Below are positions 53,203-62,613 of a stretch of 64,000 bases of DNA, piece after piece. This DNA comes from an uncultured bacterium (GTDB lineage Bacteria > Bacillota > Clostridia > Lachnospirales > Lachnospiraceae): NCBI GenBank assembly GCA_947177425.1, contig CAMWUN010000003.1:1-64000 (forward strand), written 5' to 3'. Within the stretch, counting starts at the first letter, position 1; every line of letters starts with the position of its first letter. A model generated the notes under the pieces. The model did no database searches, was not told the DNA's origin, and worked only from the letters and a program-made list of their open reading frames with translations. A program made the position numbers and the translations under genes.

Positions 53203-54440
53203 TAATTAAAAAATTTCAGGGAAAAACAGAAACAGAAGCGGTAGAAAACGCAAAAAAAGAACTGGGCAGCAATGTGGTTATTATGAATGTCCGTAATGTA
53301 AAGAAAAAAGGGGTTTTCGGCTTTTTAATGCCCCAGCTCACAGAGGTGACGGTAGCCCTTGAAGAAGAGTCTGAACGGTTGTCTGCGCCCAAAAAAGAGC
53401 AGCCCAAACCCCAGTCCCAGCATTATGTGGAGGCGATTTCAGGTGCAGATCCGGGAAGGACGGCAAGGGAGACGACGCCTCTTAGGGGAAACAGCGTTTA
53501 TGTCACGGAAGTGCCGGAAGACGACCGGAAGGACAACAACGCCATAGAAGAAAAGCTGGATACTCTTCATACGCTGCTGGAGCAGCAGCTTCAGAAGCCT
53601 GAGGAGGCGAAAGAGGAGCTTGATGAACAGCCGGAGACAGAAATAGAACGGTTTATGAAGCTTCTTTATAACACCATGCTGGATAATGAAGTGGATGAAC
53701 AGTATGCCAACCAGATTATTGACGAATTTGAAAAGATAAATAAGCCTAATATGCCATTTGACCATGTACTGTCAAATATTTATCAGAAAATGGTGCTCAA
53801 ATTTGGCATGCCCTCTGGGATTACACCAGCGGAAAAGGGGCCGAAGCTGGTCTTTTTCGTAGGCCCTACAGGGGTTGGCAAGACCACTACGATTGCGAAG
53901 ATTGCATCAAAATTCAGTGTGGAAGGGAAAAAGAAACTGGCGCTGCTTACGGCCGATACATACCGGATAGCGGCGGCAGAGCAGCTCCGCACCTACGCCA
54001 ATATTCTTGAAGTGCCTTTCCGGGTTATTTATACAGAAGAGGATATGGAACTGGCGCTGCAGGAATTTTGGGATTATGACTATATTATGGTGGACACGGC
54101 AGGTCATTCCCATCAGAATGATGCCCAGAGGGAAGCCATGAAGGAATTTATCCATTCCATGGATGGAAAAGCGGAAAAGGAAGTTTTTCTTGTTTTGAGT
54201 TCTACAATTAAATATCGTGATTTGGTAAATATTGCAGATGCTTATTCGGAAATGACAGAATATAAGATAATATTTACCAAACTGGATGAGACGACAACAC
54301 TTGGGAATCTGTTAAATTTAAAACTCTATACAGGCGCATCCCTATCTTATGTTACCAGCGGGCAGAACGTGCCGGACGATATTGAACAGTTCAATCCTCA
54401 GAAAACCGTGAAGCGGCTTTTGGGAGGTAAGAAAAACTGA
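53199..54440 (+). CDS. flhF: SRP-type GTPase FlhF
   Basis: FlhF sets flagellar number and location. 413 residues: N-terminal basic domain, an acidic Gln/Glu linker (about 105-155), N-domain and the SRP GTPase G domain. G1 is GPTGVGKTTT (about 222-231), then LLTADTYRIAAAEQLRTYA, VDTAGHSHQND (G3) and TKLDETTTLGN. The start overlaps the flhA stop (ATGA). FlhG follows at 34 bases, the normal pairing. Confidence 0.95.
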   Translation: MIIKKFQGKTETEAVENAKKELGSNVVIMNVRNVKKKGVFGFLMPQLTEVTVALEEESERLSAPKKEQPKPQSQHYVEAISGADPGRTARETTPLRGNSVYVTEVPEDDRKDNNAIEEKLDTLHTLLEQQLQKPEEAKEELDEQPETEIERFMKLLYNTMLDNEVDEQYANQIIDEFEKINKPNMPFDHVLSNIYQKMVLKFGMPSGITPAEKGPKLVFFVGPTGVGKTTTIAKIASKFSVEGKKKLALLTADTYRIAAAEQLRTYANILEVPFRVIYTEEDMELALQEFWDYDYIMVDTAGHSHQNDAQREAMKEFIHSMDGKAEKEVFLVLSSTIKYRDLVNIADAYSEMTEYKIIFTKLDETTTLGNLLNLKLYTGASLSYVTSGQNVPDDIEQFNPQKTVKRLLGGKKN

Positions 54441-54474
54441 TATAGATAAAGCCACAGACAAGTGAGGAAAGCAA

Positions 54475-55359
54475 ATGGATCAGGCTGAAAGGTTAAGAAA
54501 CATTATTAAAGCGAACGCAGTCTTGGAAAGCAGGCCTCTTGCCAGGGTAATCGCAGTGACAAGCGGAAAAGGCGGCGTGGGGAAGTCAAATACCTCCATA
54601 AACCTGGCTATACAGTTTCAGAAGATGGGGAAGAAGACCATTATCCTGGATGCTGATTTCGGGCTTGCCAATATTGAGATTATGTTCGGTACAGTTCCGA
54701 AACATAACCTGTGTGATTTGATTTATCAGGGGATGAATATTAGAGAAATAATCACATGGGGGCCTATGGATGTGGGATTCATTTCGGGAGGGTCAGGTAT
54801 TGCGGAACTCTCCAATTTAAACAAAGACCACCTGGCTTTTATTATCAGGAATCTTTCAGAACTGGATACCATTGCGGATGTTATTATTGTGGATACCAGC
54901 GCCGGAATTTCCGATGCTGTGCTGGAATTTCTGGTGGCAAGCGAAGAGGTTCTTCTGGTGACGACACCGGAGCCTACCTCTATTACAGATTCTTATTCCC
55001 TGCTAAAGTCGCTTGACAGGCATCCCGATTTTTCCAGTGAGACGACGACAGTCAAACTTGTTGCCAATAAGGTGGATAACCATAGTCAGGGACAGATTCT
55101 TTATGATAAGTTAAATGCGGTGGTGAGCAGGTATCTGGAGCTGCCTTTAAATTATCTGGGGGCGGTTCCCCAGGACAGCCAGCTTTCCAGGGCAGTTATG
55201 CAGCAGATGCCGGTGTCCATCAAAAATCCCCAGGCAAAGTCGGCGGCAGCCTATGCGATGATGGCAGAAAAACTGATAGACAGAGAACAGGATCAGGGCG
55301 TGCCCAGACGGGGAATGGCTGCGTTTTTTTCCCGTATTATTTCAGTTAAAAAAGAATAA
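54475..55359 (+). CDS. flhG: MinD-like ATPase FlhG (YlxH)
   Basis: FlhG stimulates FlhF and limits flagellar number. 294 residues with deviant Walker A SGKGGVGKSN at about 26-35, the dimer-interface lysine in that motif, switch segment DADFGLANIEIMFG, and DTSAGISDAV. No C-terminal MinD membrane-targeting helix is evident, although the end (AAFFSRIISVKKE) is amphipathic and could attach to membrane. Placed as in other Firmicutes. Confidence 0.95.
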   Translation: MDQAERLRNIIKANAVLESRPLARVIAVTSGKGGVGKSNTSINLAIQFQKMGKKTIILDADFGLANIEIMFGTVPKHNLCDLIYQGMNIREIITWGPMDVGFISGGSGIAELSNLNKDHLAFIIRNLSELDTIADVIIVDTSAGISDAVLEFLVASEEVLLVTTPEPTSITDSYSLLKSLDRHPDFSSETTTVKLVANKVDNHSQGQILYDKLNAVVSRYLELPLNYLGAVPQDSQLSRAVMQQMPVSIKNPQAKSAAAYAMMAEKLIDREQDQGVPRRGMAAFFSRIISVKKE

Positions 55360-55394
55360 AATGGTTACTTTGCACTTATGAGAAGTGTGTATTG

Positions 55395-55403
55395 TGTTAT
55401 ACT
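55395..55403 (+). promoter_or_regulatory. Possible internal extended -10 promoter before cheB
   Basis: TGT directly followed by TATACT (55398-55403) lies in the 81-base gap between flhG and cheB, the widest in the late operon. No good -35 box is at the right distance. An internal start here would let the chemotaxis and sigma genes be expressed apart from the basal-body genes. Confidence 0.38.
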
Positions 55404-55440
55404 GAAACAGTAAGATTAATAAATTGTAAGAAGGTTCATT

Positions 55441-56046
55441 ATGATTAAGTCTGTTGAATTAAGAGCCGGAAGAAAAATTGTCGCAATTGCCAGTTCTACC
55501 GGCGGACCCAAGGCATTGCAGACATTGATTCCTTTGCTTCCTGCAAATCTGAATGCACCTGTTATGATTGTACAGCATATGCCGGCCGGCTTTACCGAGG
55601 CGCTGGCGGGGAGGCTTAACACTTTAAGTCCTCTGGCGGTGAAGGAAGCAGCCGATGGAGATGTAATAAATACAGGTCAGGTATACCTTGCCAGAGGAGG
55701 CAGGCATATGAAAGCGGCAAAGAGCGGGGCAAGGCATATCATCCGTTATTCTGACGAACCGACCAGAGAGGGAGTGCGTCCATGTGCCAATTACATGTAT
55801 GAGTCCCTGGCAGACTGCGGATATGATGAAGTAGTATGTGCTGTCCTTACAGGTATGGGGGCGGACGGCACAGTGGGAATCAGGAATTTAAAGGAAAAAA
55901 AGAGGGTGAAGGTATTTGCTCAAAGTGAAGCCACCTGTGCGGTATATGGAATGCCCAGAAGTATTGTGCTTGCCGGACTTTCTGGTCCTGGGATAAGTCT
56001 GGAGAGAATTGCGCAGGAAATTATAAAGAACGTGGGGGTAATTTAA
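55441..56046 (+). CDS. cheB: Chemotaxis methylesterase CheB lacking the receiver domain
   Basis: CheB removes methyl groups from, and deamidates, chemoreceptors. Usual length is about 350 residues; this one has 201 and holds only the C-terminal esterase domain. Catalytic residues are seen in IASSTGGPKAL (Ser), VQHMPAGFTEALA (His) and TGMGADGTVG (Asp). Nothing before the ATG encodes a receiver; the start has AAGAAGG upstream. It therefore appears to be a natural stand-alone enzyme without CheA-controlled activation. The cheA start follows directly. Confidence 0.9.
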   Translation: MIKSVELRAGRKIVAIASSTGGPKALQTLIPLLPANLNAPVMIVQHMPAGFTEALAGRLNTLSPLAVKEAADGDVINTGQVYLARGGRHMKAAKSGARHIIRYSDEPTREGVRPCANYMYESLADCGYDEVVCAVLTGMGADGTVGIRNLKEKKRVKVFAQSEATCAVYGMPRSIVLAGLSGPGISLERIAQEIIKNVGVI

Positions 56047-58137
56047 ATGGATGTAAATCAATATCTTGAAATTTTTCTTGACGAAACAAAGGAGCACCTT
56101 GAAAATCTGAATACCCAGATACTGAAACTGGAGCAGGAACCGGAAGACTCGGATACTATTAATGAAATTTTCAGGGCGGCCCATTCTTTAAAGGGTATGG
56201 CAGGAACCATGGGATATAAGCGCATGCAGGCGTTGACCCACGATATGGAAAATGTGTTCTCGGAAGTCCGCAATGGGACCATGAAAGCAGATTCCAACAT
56301 GATTGACATTTTGTTCCAGTGTCTGGACGCTTTGGAGGAATATACCAGTACCATTCAGGAGACTGCTGATGAAGGAACCAACGACAACCAGCAGTTGATT
56401 GACCAATTGAACAGATATCTGAATCCTGGGGAAAAGAAAGAGAATTCCAAAGGGAAATCCGGTAAGGAAAAGAAGGATGCCGGAGAGGAAGGTTTTACCG
56501 GGAAGTGGACGGATATAAAAATTGGCGAGACGGAACGCCTTGTTTTTTCCTCAGCAAAGGCCCAGGGAAAGAGTGTTTACGGACTGACTGTATACATACA
56601 GGAGAGTTGTCTGCTTAAGGCAGCCAGGGCTTTTCTGGTATATAAAGCAGTGGAAGAGAGAGCAGAGATCATTGTGTGCAGCCCTTCCGCACAGGATATA
56701 GAAGATGAAAAATTTGATCTTGATTTCAGCCTGCTGGTGGTTTCAGAATGTACGCTGGAGGAAATCCTGGGTGTGACTGAAGGGGTTTCTGAAATAGAAA
56801 GGGTGGTGGGAGCTCCTTATGAGTGTGAGGCTGTTCCCGTAGAAGAAGGCGGGAATGCTCCGGCTGTAAGCACAAGCGCTGTGCAGACAACCCAGAGCCA
56901 GCCGCAGACTCAGACCCAGAGCCAGCCGCAGACCCAGAGTACGCCTGCAAAGACAAATGATAAGAAGACCGGAGGCAAGCCGGTAGTGAACCGGACGGTA
57001 CGTGTGGATATTGAGAAGCTGGATGTACTCATGAATCTGGTAAGCGAACTTATTATTGCAAAGAACTCACTGGTTTCCGCTTCCAATACGGACGGCGTAT
57101 CCAGTTCGGGCTTTAATGAGCAGATTGAATATCTTGAAAGCGTGACCACGAACCTTCATGAGTCTGTTATGAAGGTAAGGATGGTTCCCATAGAGAGTGT
57201 TGTAAGCAAATTCCCCAGAATGATCCGGGATCTTTCCAAGAAGCTGGATAAAAAGATGGAGTTGTATATGTCTGGTGAGGAGACAGAACTTGACCGGACT
57301 GTGGTGGATGAAATCGGGGATCCTCTTATGCATCTTCTTCGTAATTCAGCAGATCATGGTCTGGAATCGGCCGAACTGCGTGCCGAGAGAGGCAAATCTC
57401 CGGTAGGATCTATTTTCCTTGACGCATACCAGGATGGCAACAATGTTGTAATCGAAGTCAGGGACGATGGTAACGGCATTGACGTTCAGGCCGTTAAGAA
57501 CAAAGCCATTGAGCGGGGCGTCATTACACCTGATCAGGGAGATAACATGACTGAAAAGGACATTATCAACCTGCTTTTCCATGCCGGCTTTTCAACCGCA
57601 AAGGAAATTTCGGACGTATCAGGCCGCGGCGTGGGACTGGATGTGGTGAAGTCAAAGATTGAATCCTTAAGCGGGGAGGTGGAAGTGAAATCCCAGTTAG
57701 GACAGGGAAGCACATGGATTATCAGACTGCCTCTTACCCTTGCAATCATTCAGGCTCTTATGGTAGCTGTGGGCGGAGAAAAGTACGCAATTCCTTTAGG
57801 AAGTATCCAGACACTTGAGGACATCAGCCCCAGCGATATCAAACTTGTCCAGAATAAAGAGGTTATCAATCTGCGTGGCAGTGTAATACCGATTATCAGA
57901 CTGAGCGATGAACTGGACATTGAAAGTTCCAAGGCGCCGGACGAAAATCTGGTAGTCGTTATTGTCAAGAAAGGTGAGAATCTGGCCGGGCTTGTCATTG
58001 ATGAATTAAGAGGACAGCAGGAAATCGTTATAAAATCACTTGGCAGATATATCAGTAAGTGTAAGATTATCAGCGGTGCAACAATATTAGGCGATGGTGA
58101 AGTGGCTCTGATTCTGGATGCCAATGCATTGATATAG
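56047..58137 (+). CDS. cheA: Chemotaxis histidine kinase CheA
   Basis: CheA phosphorylates CheY in response to receptors. 696 residues: P1 (HPt) with the phospho-accepting His46 in AAHSLKGMAGTMG; a P2-like segment (about 155-265); a Gln/Ser/Pro/Thr linker (about 275-315) with short repeats; P3 dimer domain; P4 kinase with N box LMHLLRNSADHGLE, G1 VRDDGNGID and G2 GRGVGLDVVK; and the P5 CheW-like domain. It begins at the cheB stop; cheW follows after 16 bases. Full length and intact. Confidence 0.97.
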   Translation: MDVNQYLEIFLDETKEHLENLNTQILKLEQEPEDSDTINEIFRAAHSLKGMAGTMGYKRMQALTHDMENVFSEVRNGTMKADSNMIDILFQCLDALEEYTSTIQETADEGTNDNQQLIDQLNRYLNPGEKKENSKGKSGKEKKDAGEEGFTGKWTDIKIGETERLVFSSAKAQGKSVYGLTVYIQESCLLKAARAFLVYKAVEERAEIIVCSPSAQDIEDEKFDLDFSLLVVSECTLEEILGVTEGVSEIERVVGAPYECEAVPVEEGGNAPAVSTSAVQTTQSQPQTQTQSQPQTQSTPAKTNDKKTGGKPVVNRTVRVDIEKLDVLMNLVSELIIAKNSLVSASNTDGVSSSGFNEQIEYLESVTTNLHESVMKVRMVPIESVVSKFPRMIRDLSKKLDKKMELYMSGEETELDRTVVDEIGDPLMHLLRNSADHGLESAELRAERGKSPVGSIFLDAYQDGNNVVIEVRDDGNGIDVQAVKNKAIERGVITPDQGDNMTEKDIINLLFHAGFSTAKEISDVSGRGVGLDVVKSKIESLSGEVEVKSQLGQGSTWIIRLPLTLAIIQALMVAVGGEKYAIPLGSIQTLEDISPSDIKLVQNKEVINLRGSVIPIIRLSDELDIESSKAPDENLVVVIVKKGENLAGLVIDELRGQQEIVIKSLGRYISKCKIISGATILGDGEVALILDANALI
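56890..56933 (+). repeat. Short direct repeat in the CheA linker
   Basis: The 20-base sequence ACCCAGAGCCAGCCGCAGAC occurs at 56890-56909 and exactly again at 56914-56933, a 24-base period equal to eight codons. It encodes TQSQPQTQ-like Gln-rich linker repeats. Such exact copies are prone to slippage that would lengthen or shorten the linker in frame. Confidence 0.75.
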
Positions 58138-58153
58138 GACAGGGGGAAGAACA

Positions 58154-58636
58154 ATGGAAGAACTTAGAGTATCAGGCATGAATAATATAGGTGAAATGAA
58201 AACAGAATATGATACTATACAATATATCGTAATCAAATTAGGAGATGAGCAGTATGGCGTGGATATTAAATTTATAGATAATATTGTGCGCATGCAGCAT
58301 ATCACCAGAGTGCCCAGGGTGCCGGATTATCTCAAAGGGGTCATTAATCTGCGCGGGGAAGTCATCCCTGTCATGAGTCTTCGCCTTAAAATGGATCTTG
58401 AAGCAGACGAGATTACCAAAGCTACCAGAATCATTATTCTCAAGCTGGAACAGCATGGAACTATCGGCATTATGGTGGATGAGGTGAAGGAAGTTGTCAC
58501 CCTGACAATGGATGAAATTGATAAAATCACTTACGACGGTAAGGAAGACAAGAATGTTTTCCTTACAGGCATCGGCAAACATGACAATGAATTGATTTCT
58601 CTTCTTGACCTTAATGCTGTTGTTATGGACAGGTGA
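58154..58636 (+). CDS. cheW: Chemotaxis coupling protein CheW
   Basis: 160 residues. CheW couples CheA to receptors. Visible features: QYIVIKLGDEQYGVDIKFID, the RVPDYLKGVINLRGEVIPV core segment and VDEVKEVVTL; all typical. A 20-residue N-terminal extension precedes the domain. GGGGGAAG precedes the ATG. No irregularity. Confidence 0.96.
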   Translation: MEELRVSGMNNIGEMKTEYDTIQYIVIKLGDEQYGVDIKFIDNIVRMQHITRVPRVPDYLKGVINLRGEVIPVMSLRLKMDLEADEITKATRIIILKLEQHGTIGIMVDEVKEVVTLTMDEIDKITYDGKEDKNVFLTGIGKHDNELISLLDLNAVVMDR

Positions 58637-58683
58637 AGAGGATAGAATATGCGATAAAAATGTACTGTTAATTAGGAGGGATC

Positions 58684-59319
58684 ATGAAAGATCTTAGTAT
58701 GGAGCAATTAACAGGTCAGTATTTTGACGTGTTAAAGGAATTAGGCAATATTGGGGCAGGCAATGCTACCACAGCCCTTTCACAGATGATAGGATGCAAG
58801 GTGGATATGTCTGTGCCCCAGGTTCAACTGCTTGAGTTTAAGGATTTGGGCGGAATCGTAGGCGGTGATGACCAGATCATGGTCAGCATCTATCTTGAGG
58901 TGGCAGGGGATATAGATGGAAGCATGATGTTTATCTTAAGTAAAACTGCCGCTGCACATCTGGTAAATAAGCTGATGTGCGGTATGCTGGGAATTGATGA
59001 GGACACAGCGGAAGATTGTAATTTTGGCGACATGGAGATTTCTGCTATTAAGGAAGTTGGGAATGTAATAACAGGAGCATATCTGAATGCATTGTCGGCG
59101 CTTACTACTTTAAAGATCTATCCCTCTGTTCCCCAGATTGGAATTGATATGGCGGGCGCACTGCTCAGTGTACCTGCGGTTGAATTCGGCATTTACGGGG
59201 ATAACATATTGCTGATACAGACCCAGTTCTCAGATGATATTGAACTGGAAGGTTATTTCATCCTGGTTCCGGATATGGAGTCTTACGAAAAAATTCTTAC
59301 AGCGTTGGGTGTTATGTAG
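58684..59319 (+). CDS. cheC: CheY-P phosphatase CheC
   Basis: 211 residues. CheC hydrolyses phospho-CheY and partners with CheD in adaptation. Both E..N catalytic motifs are present: LKELGNIGAGNATTAL (near residue 20) and AIKEVGNVITGAYL (near 122). Together with FliY this gives two CheY phosphatases. GGAGG lies just before the ATG; cheD follows at 34 bases. Confidence 0.95.
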   Translation: MKDLSMEQLTGQYFDVLKELGNIGAGNATTALSQMIGCKVDMSVPQVQLLEFKDLGGIVGGDDQIMVSIYLEVAGDIDGSMMFILSKTAAAHLVNKLMCGMLGIDEDTAEDCNFGDMEISAIKEVGNVITGAYLNALSALTTLKIYPSVPQIGIDMAGALLSVPAVEFGIYGDNILLIQTQFSDDIELEGYFILVPDMESYEKILTALGVM

Positions 59320-59353
59320 GCTTCAGAAGAAAAAGGGACAGGAGATTCTTGAA

Positions 59354-59839
59354 ATGAGTGAAGTGATTAAAGTTGGTATGGCAGACATGAAAACATGCCG
59401 GGGAGATGACGGAGTGACTACACTGGGTTTAGGCTCCTGCGTGGGAATCGCAATCAGGGATCCGGGTACAGGTATCGGTGGACTTGTGCATGTCATGCTG
59501 CCGGATAGTAGTGAGATTAAAAATAATACAAACAGACCTAAATTTGCAGATACAGGAATAGAAGACCTTGTAAATGCGGTTGTGCGCATGGGAGCAAACC
59601 GCAACAGGCTTGTGGCCAAGATTGCCGGAGGCGCACAGATGTTTGCTTTTGGCGGCAAAAGCGATATGATTCGTGTAGGCGAGCGGAATGTGCTTGCCAG
59701 TAAGAAAAAGCTTGCCCAATTAAGAATACCGATTCTTGCGGAAGATACCGGGGATTCATATGGAAGGACGGTAATATTTTATCCAAAAACCGGCGATTTT
59801 TACATACGGTCTGTGGGGAAACCGGAGAAGATCATATGA
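59354..59839 (+). CDS. cheD: Chemoreceptor glutamine deamidase CheD
   Basis: CheD deamidates receptor glutamines and is regulated by CheC. 161 residues. The catalytic cysteine lies in LGLGSCVGIAI, the histidine in GGLVHVMLPDS, and the threonine/alanine-rich KIAGGAQMFAF follows. The start ATG 59354 has AGGAGA upstream; the frame is open back into cheC but there is no site there. It overlaps the next small gene (ATGA). Confidence 0.95.
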   Translation: MSEVIKVGMADMKTCRGDDGVTTLGLGSCVGIAIRDPGTGIGGLVHVMLPDSSEIKNNTNRPKFADTGIEDLVNAVVRMGANRNRLVAKIAGGAQMFAFGGKSDMIRVGERNVLASKKKLAQLRIPILAEDTGDSYGRTVIFYPKTGDFYIRSVGKPEKII

Positions 59840-60132
59840 AAAAGAATAAGTTATTTGCGCCATTTTTAATGCTGCTGGCAGGTGCAGTGGTAAGCATAGC
59901 TGCGTTTTGCTTTCACTATTCAATGGGAGAAATGCTGCCTATACTTTTGTTCGTGCTTATCTTCTTTTATCTTGCGGGGAATTTTATCCAGAAGAAAGTA
60001 ACTGCTTTCATGGATCAGATTCTGGAGGAAGAAGCAAAGGAAGGAGAAGTAATAGAAAAGGACATTGCCGGGGAAGGCGAAGAGTATATGGAAAGTAAAA
60101 ATGCGGAAAATGGGGCAGAAGAAAATATATAA
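59836..60132 (+). CDS. Small two-helix membrane protein between cheD and fliA, unknown function
   Basis: 98 residues: two hydrophobic helices (about 8-28 and 33-50), a short Lys-rich turn and a strongly acidic C-terminal tail (EEEAKEGEVIEKDIAGEGEE). I do not recognise a characterised family. It starts within the cheD stop (ATGA), so it is translated with cheD, and lies 21 bases before fliA. Perhaps a membrane anchor or regulator in the motility circuit; there is no direct evidence. Confidence 0.7.
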   Translation: MKKNKLFAPFLMLLAGAVVSIAAFCFHYSMGEMLPILLFVLIFFYLAGNFIQKKVTAFMDQILEEEAKEGEVIEKDIAGEGEEYMESKNAENGAEENI

Positions 60133-60153
60133 CCGCGGGTGATGGAGGTGTCA

Positions 60154-60918
60154 ATGGACGAGGCAGGAAGAAATAAGCTGTGGGAAACTTATGCAAAAAC
60201 GAAATCGCCCGAAATAAGAGAAAAACTTATACTGGAATATGCATCATTGGTAAAACTGGTAGCAGGACGCCTCAGCATGTATCTTGGGTACAATGTGGAA
60301 TATGACGATTTGGTAAGTTACGGTATTTTTGGACTGATTGACGCAATCGACAAGTTTGACAGCATGAAAGCTGTAAAATTTGAAACTTATGCAAGTCTCC
60401 GGATCCGGGGAGCCATTCTGGACCAGATTAGGAAGATGGACTGGATTCCAAGGACAATCAGGCAGAAGCAGAAAAAAATTGATGCAGCAATGAAAGAGAT
60501 AGAAAGTTCTACGGGCAGGGCAGCGACAGACGGAGAAATTGCGCTGAATCTTGGTATTTCAGAGGACGATTATCTGTCATGGCAGTCCCAGATGAAGATT
60601 ACCGGTCTGGTATCTTTAAATGAATTTATGGAATCCGGCAGTGAGATACCGGCCGACCAGACCAGCCAGAGCCGTTTTGACGGGCCGGAAGAAGTAATCG
60701 AGAAGGAAGAACTAAAGAAGATGTTACAGCAGGCGCTTGAGCTTCTGACTGAAAAGGAAAAGAAAGTGATACTGCTTTATTACTATGAAGATTTAACGCT
60801 AAAGGAAATCAGCAATGTGCTTGAAGTATCTGAATCCAGAGTATCTCAACTGCATACTAGAGCACTGCAGAAAATGAAAACAAAAATGGGTCATTATATG
60901 GGTTTCTTTTCTGCATAA
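60154..60918 (+). CDS. fliA: Motility RNA polymerase sigma factor FliA (sigma-28/sigma-D)
   Basis: 254 residues. It directs transcription of late flagellar genes. Region 2 is seen in YDDLVSYGIFGLIDAIDKFD and VKFETYASLRIRGAILDQIR, region 3 in TDGEIALNLGIS, and region 4 in EISNVLEVSESRVSQLHTRA. ATG 60154 is preferred because GGAGG (60144-60148) lies five bases upstream; GTG/ATG codons at 60139-60148 overlap that site. The anti-sigma factor FlgM and flagellin are not in this window. Confidence 0.95.
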   Translation: MDEAGRNKLWETYAKTKSPEIREKLILEYASLVKLVAGRLSMYLGYNVEYDDLVSYGIFGLIDAIDKFDSMKAVKFETYASLRIRGAILDQIRKMDWIPRTIRQKQKKIDAAMKEIESSTGRAATDGEIALNLGISEDDYLSWQSQMKITGLVSLNEFMESGSEIPADQTSQSRFDGPEEVIEKEELKKMLQQALELLTEKEKKVILLYYYEDLTLKEISNVLEVSESRVSQLHTRALQKMKTKMGHYMGFFSA

Positions 60919-60952
60919 CATAATAAACAGACTTATGTAAGGGGGTGCATGA

Positions 60953-62554
60953 ATGAGAAACGGCTATTTTCAGTTGGTATGTGGTGAGAATGAAACGTCA
61001 TTAAGAATTTTTCTTCCAGAAGATGGAGGAAAGCCGGTGAGGATCAGAGAAGTAATAAACTATCTGTCCCGCAATAACATAGACTTCGACACTACCGGGC
61101 TGAATAAGGGGATAATGGATTCTCTTGGAACGACAACCGGGGAATATCAATTTGTAATAAACCATAAACACCATAATGAGGTGCGTGAAAGTTATCAGAT
61201 GCAGGTCAGTCAGGATAAGATGCTTGCAATCGCCAGATTTTATCCTCCTTCTCTTCATGGTGAAAGAATGACGGCGGATGAGTTTTTTAACGATCTGCAG
61301 CAGAAGAAAATCAAATACGGTATATTAAAGAAGGGGCTGATCAAGTTTTTTGAAAGCCCGGTGTACTGTGCCGATTTGGTAGTGGTAAAAGGGAAACTTC
61401 CCAGGCATGGAAAGGACGCCCGGATAGAATACTATTTTGAAACAAATTTGAGTATAAAGCCTACACTGAAAGCGGACGGAAGCGTAGATTTTTTCAACCT
61501 GAATACAATCAATCACTGTAAAAAGGGCGAACTTCTGGCAAGACTGTATCCGGCGGATTTAGGCGAGCCGGGCAGGACGATTTATGATGAAAAGATAAAG
61601 CCCAGGGATGTAAAGAAACTGGCAATCAAAGGGGACAGAAATTCGGTTCTCTCTGATGACCGGCTGGAACTGACGGCCAAAGTGGACGGCCATGTATCGC
61701 TTGTGGACGGTATGGTATTTGTATCCAATGTCCTTGAGGTGGAAAATGTGGATAACGCCACAGGAAATATTGATTATGACGGCAGCGTCAAGGTGAACGG
61801 GAACGTGTGCGCTAATTTCTCGGTGAAGGCAAGAGGCGATATTGAAGTGAGGGGCGTTGTGGAAGGCGCTTATCTTGAATCAGGAGGAAACATCATCATT
61901 GTCCGTGGCATGAACGGGATGGGAAAGGGCGTATTAAAGGCGGAAGGAAATGTAATCGCCAAGTTCCTGGAAAATTCCAAGGTAAGCGCAGGCGGCTATG
62001 TGTCTACAGAGTCCATTCTCCACAGTGAGGTTATGGCTGATTCAGAAGTTATCGTAAATGGACGCCGGGGATTTATTACAGGAGGAAGAGTGTCAGCGGC
62101 GCATCTGGTCCAGGTAAAGACTCTTGGCTCGTCAATGGGGGCAGCTACCGTCATTGAGGTGGGGGCGGATCCCAGCGTTAAAATGAGGATGATGGAGTTA
62201 CAGCAGCAGGTTATGGATAAGGAAAAGGAATTGGAGACGCTTAAGCCGATTTTGGAGAATGCTGCAAAGAAATTAAGTACCGGTATCCAGCTTAGGCCGG
62301 AGCAGATGGAGTTTGCCCGCGAGACACTGGAGAAAGAGAAAGATTTGAAACGGGAACGGGATGCCTGTCTGAAAAAACTGGAAGATTTGCAGACGATTTT
62401 AAATGCAAGCAATTCCGCAAAGGTAGAAGTGACAGGAGAGGTTTACGGAGGGACCCGCATCAGCATTGCAGATGTCTCCACAATTATAAAGGGGCATACC
62501 CACTATTGCAGGTTCATAAAAGAAGCGGGAGATGTAAAGATGGTTCCTATGTAA
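60953..62554 (+). CDS. FapA/DUF342-family protein
   Basis: 533 residues, matching the FapA (DUF342, flagellar assembly protein A) family found in motility operons of Firmicutes. An N-terminal alpha/beta segment is followed by a long stretch of short Gly/Val/Asn strands (about 260-400: NGNVCANFSVKARGDIEVRG and similar), consistent with a right-handed beta-helix polymerising domain, and a coiled coil near 410-500. The C-terminus returns to beta structure. GGGGGTG lies upstream of the ATG. Confidence 0.85.
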   Translation: MRNGYFQLVCGENETSLRIFLPEDGGKPVRIREVINYLSRNNIDFDTTGLNKGIMDSLGTTTGEYQFVINHKHHNEVRESYQMQVSQDKMLAIARFYPPSLHGERMTADEFFNDLQQKKIKYGILKKGLIKFFESPVYCADLVVVKGKLPRHGKDARIEYYFETNLSIKPTLKADGSVDFFNLNTINHCKKGELLARLYPADLGEPGRTIYDEKIKPRDVKKLAIKGDRNSVLSDDRLELTAKVDGHVSLVDGMVFVSNVLEVENVDNATGNIDYDGSVKVNGNVCANFSVKARGDIEVRGVVEGAYLESGGNIIIVRGMNGMGKGVLKAEGNVIAKFLENSKVSAGGYVSTESILHSEVMADSEVIVNGRRGFITGGRVSAAHLVQVKTLGSSMGAATVIEVGADPSVKMRMMELQQQVMDKEKELETLKPILENAAKKLSTGIQLRPEQMEFARETLEKEKDLKRERDACLKKLEDLQTILNASNSAKVEVTGEVYGGTRISIADVSTIIKGHTHYCRFIKEAGDVKMVPM

Positions 62555-62613
62555 ATTTGTACCAGCGCAGAAAGAATCTGCGTTCAGGTTTTAGAAGGGG
62601 TGTGACTCAGGCT

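Noticed and set aside
59234-59353. Upstream extension of cheD into cheC
   Set aside because: No ribosome site; the peptide does not resemble CheD, whose typical N-terminus starts at 59354.
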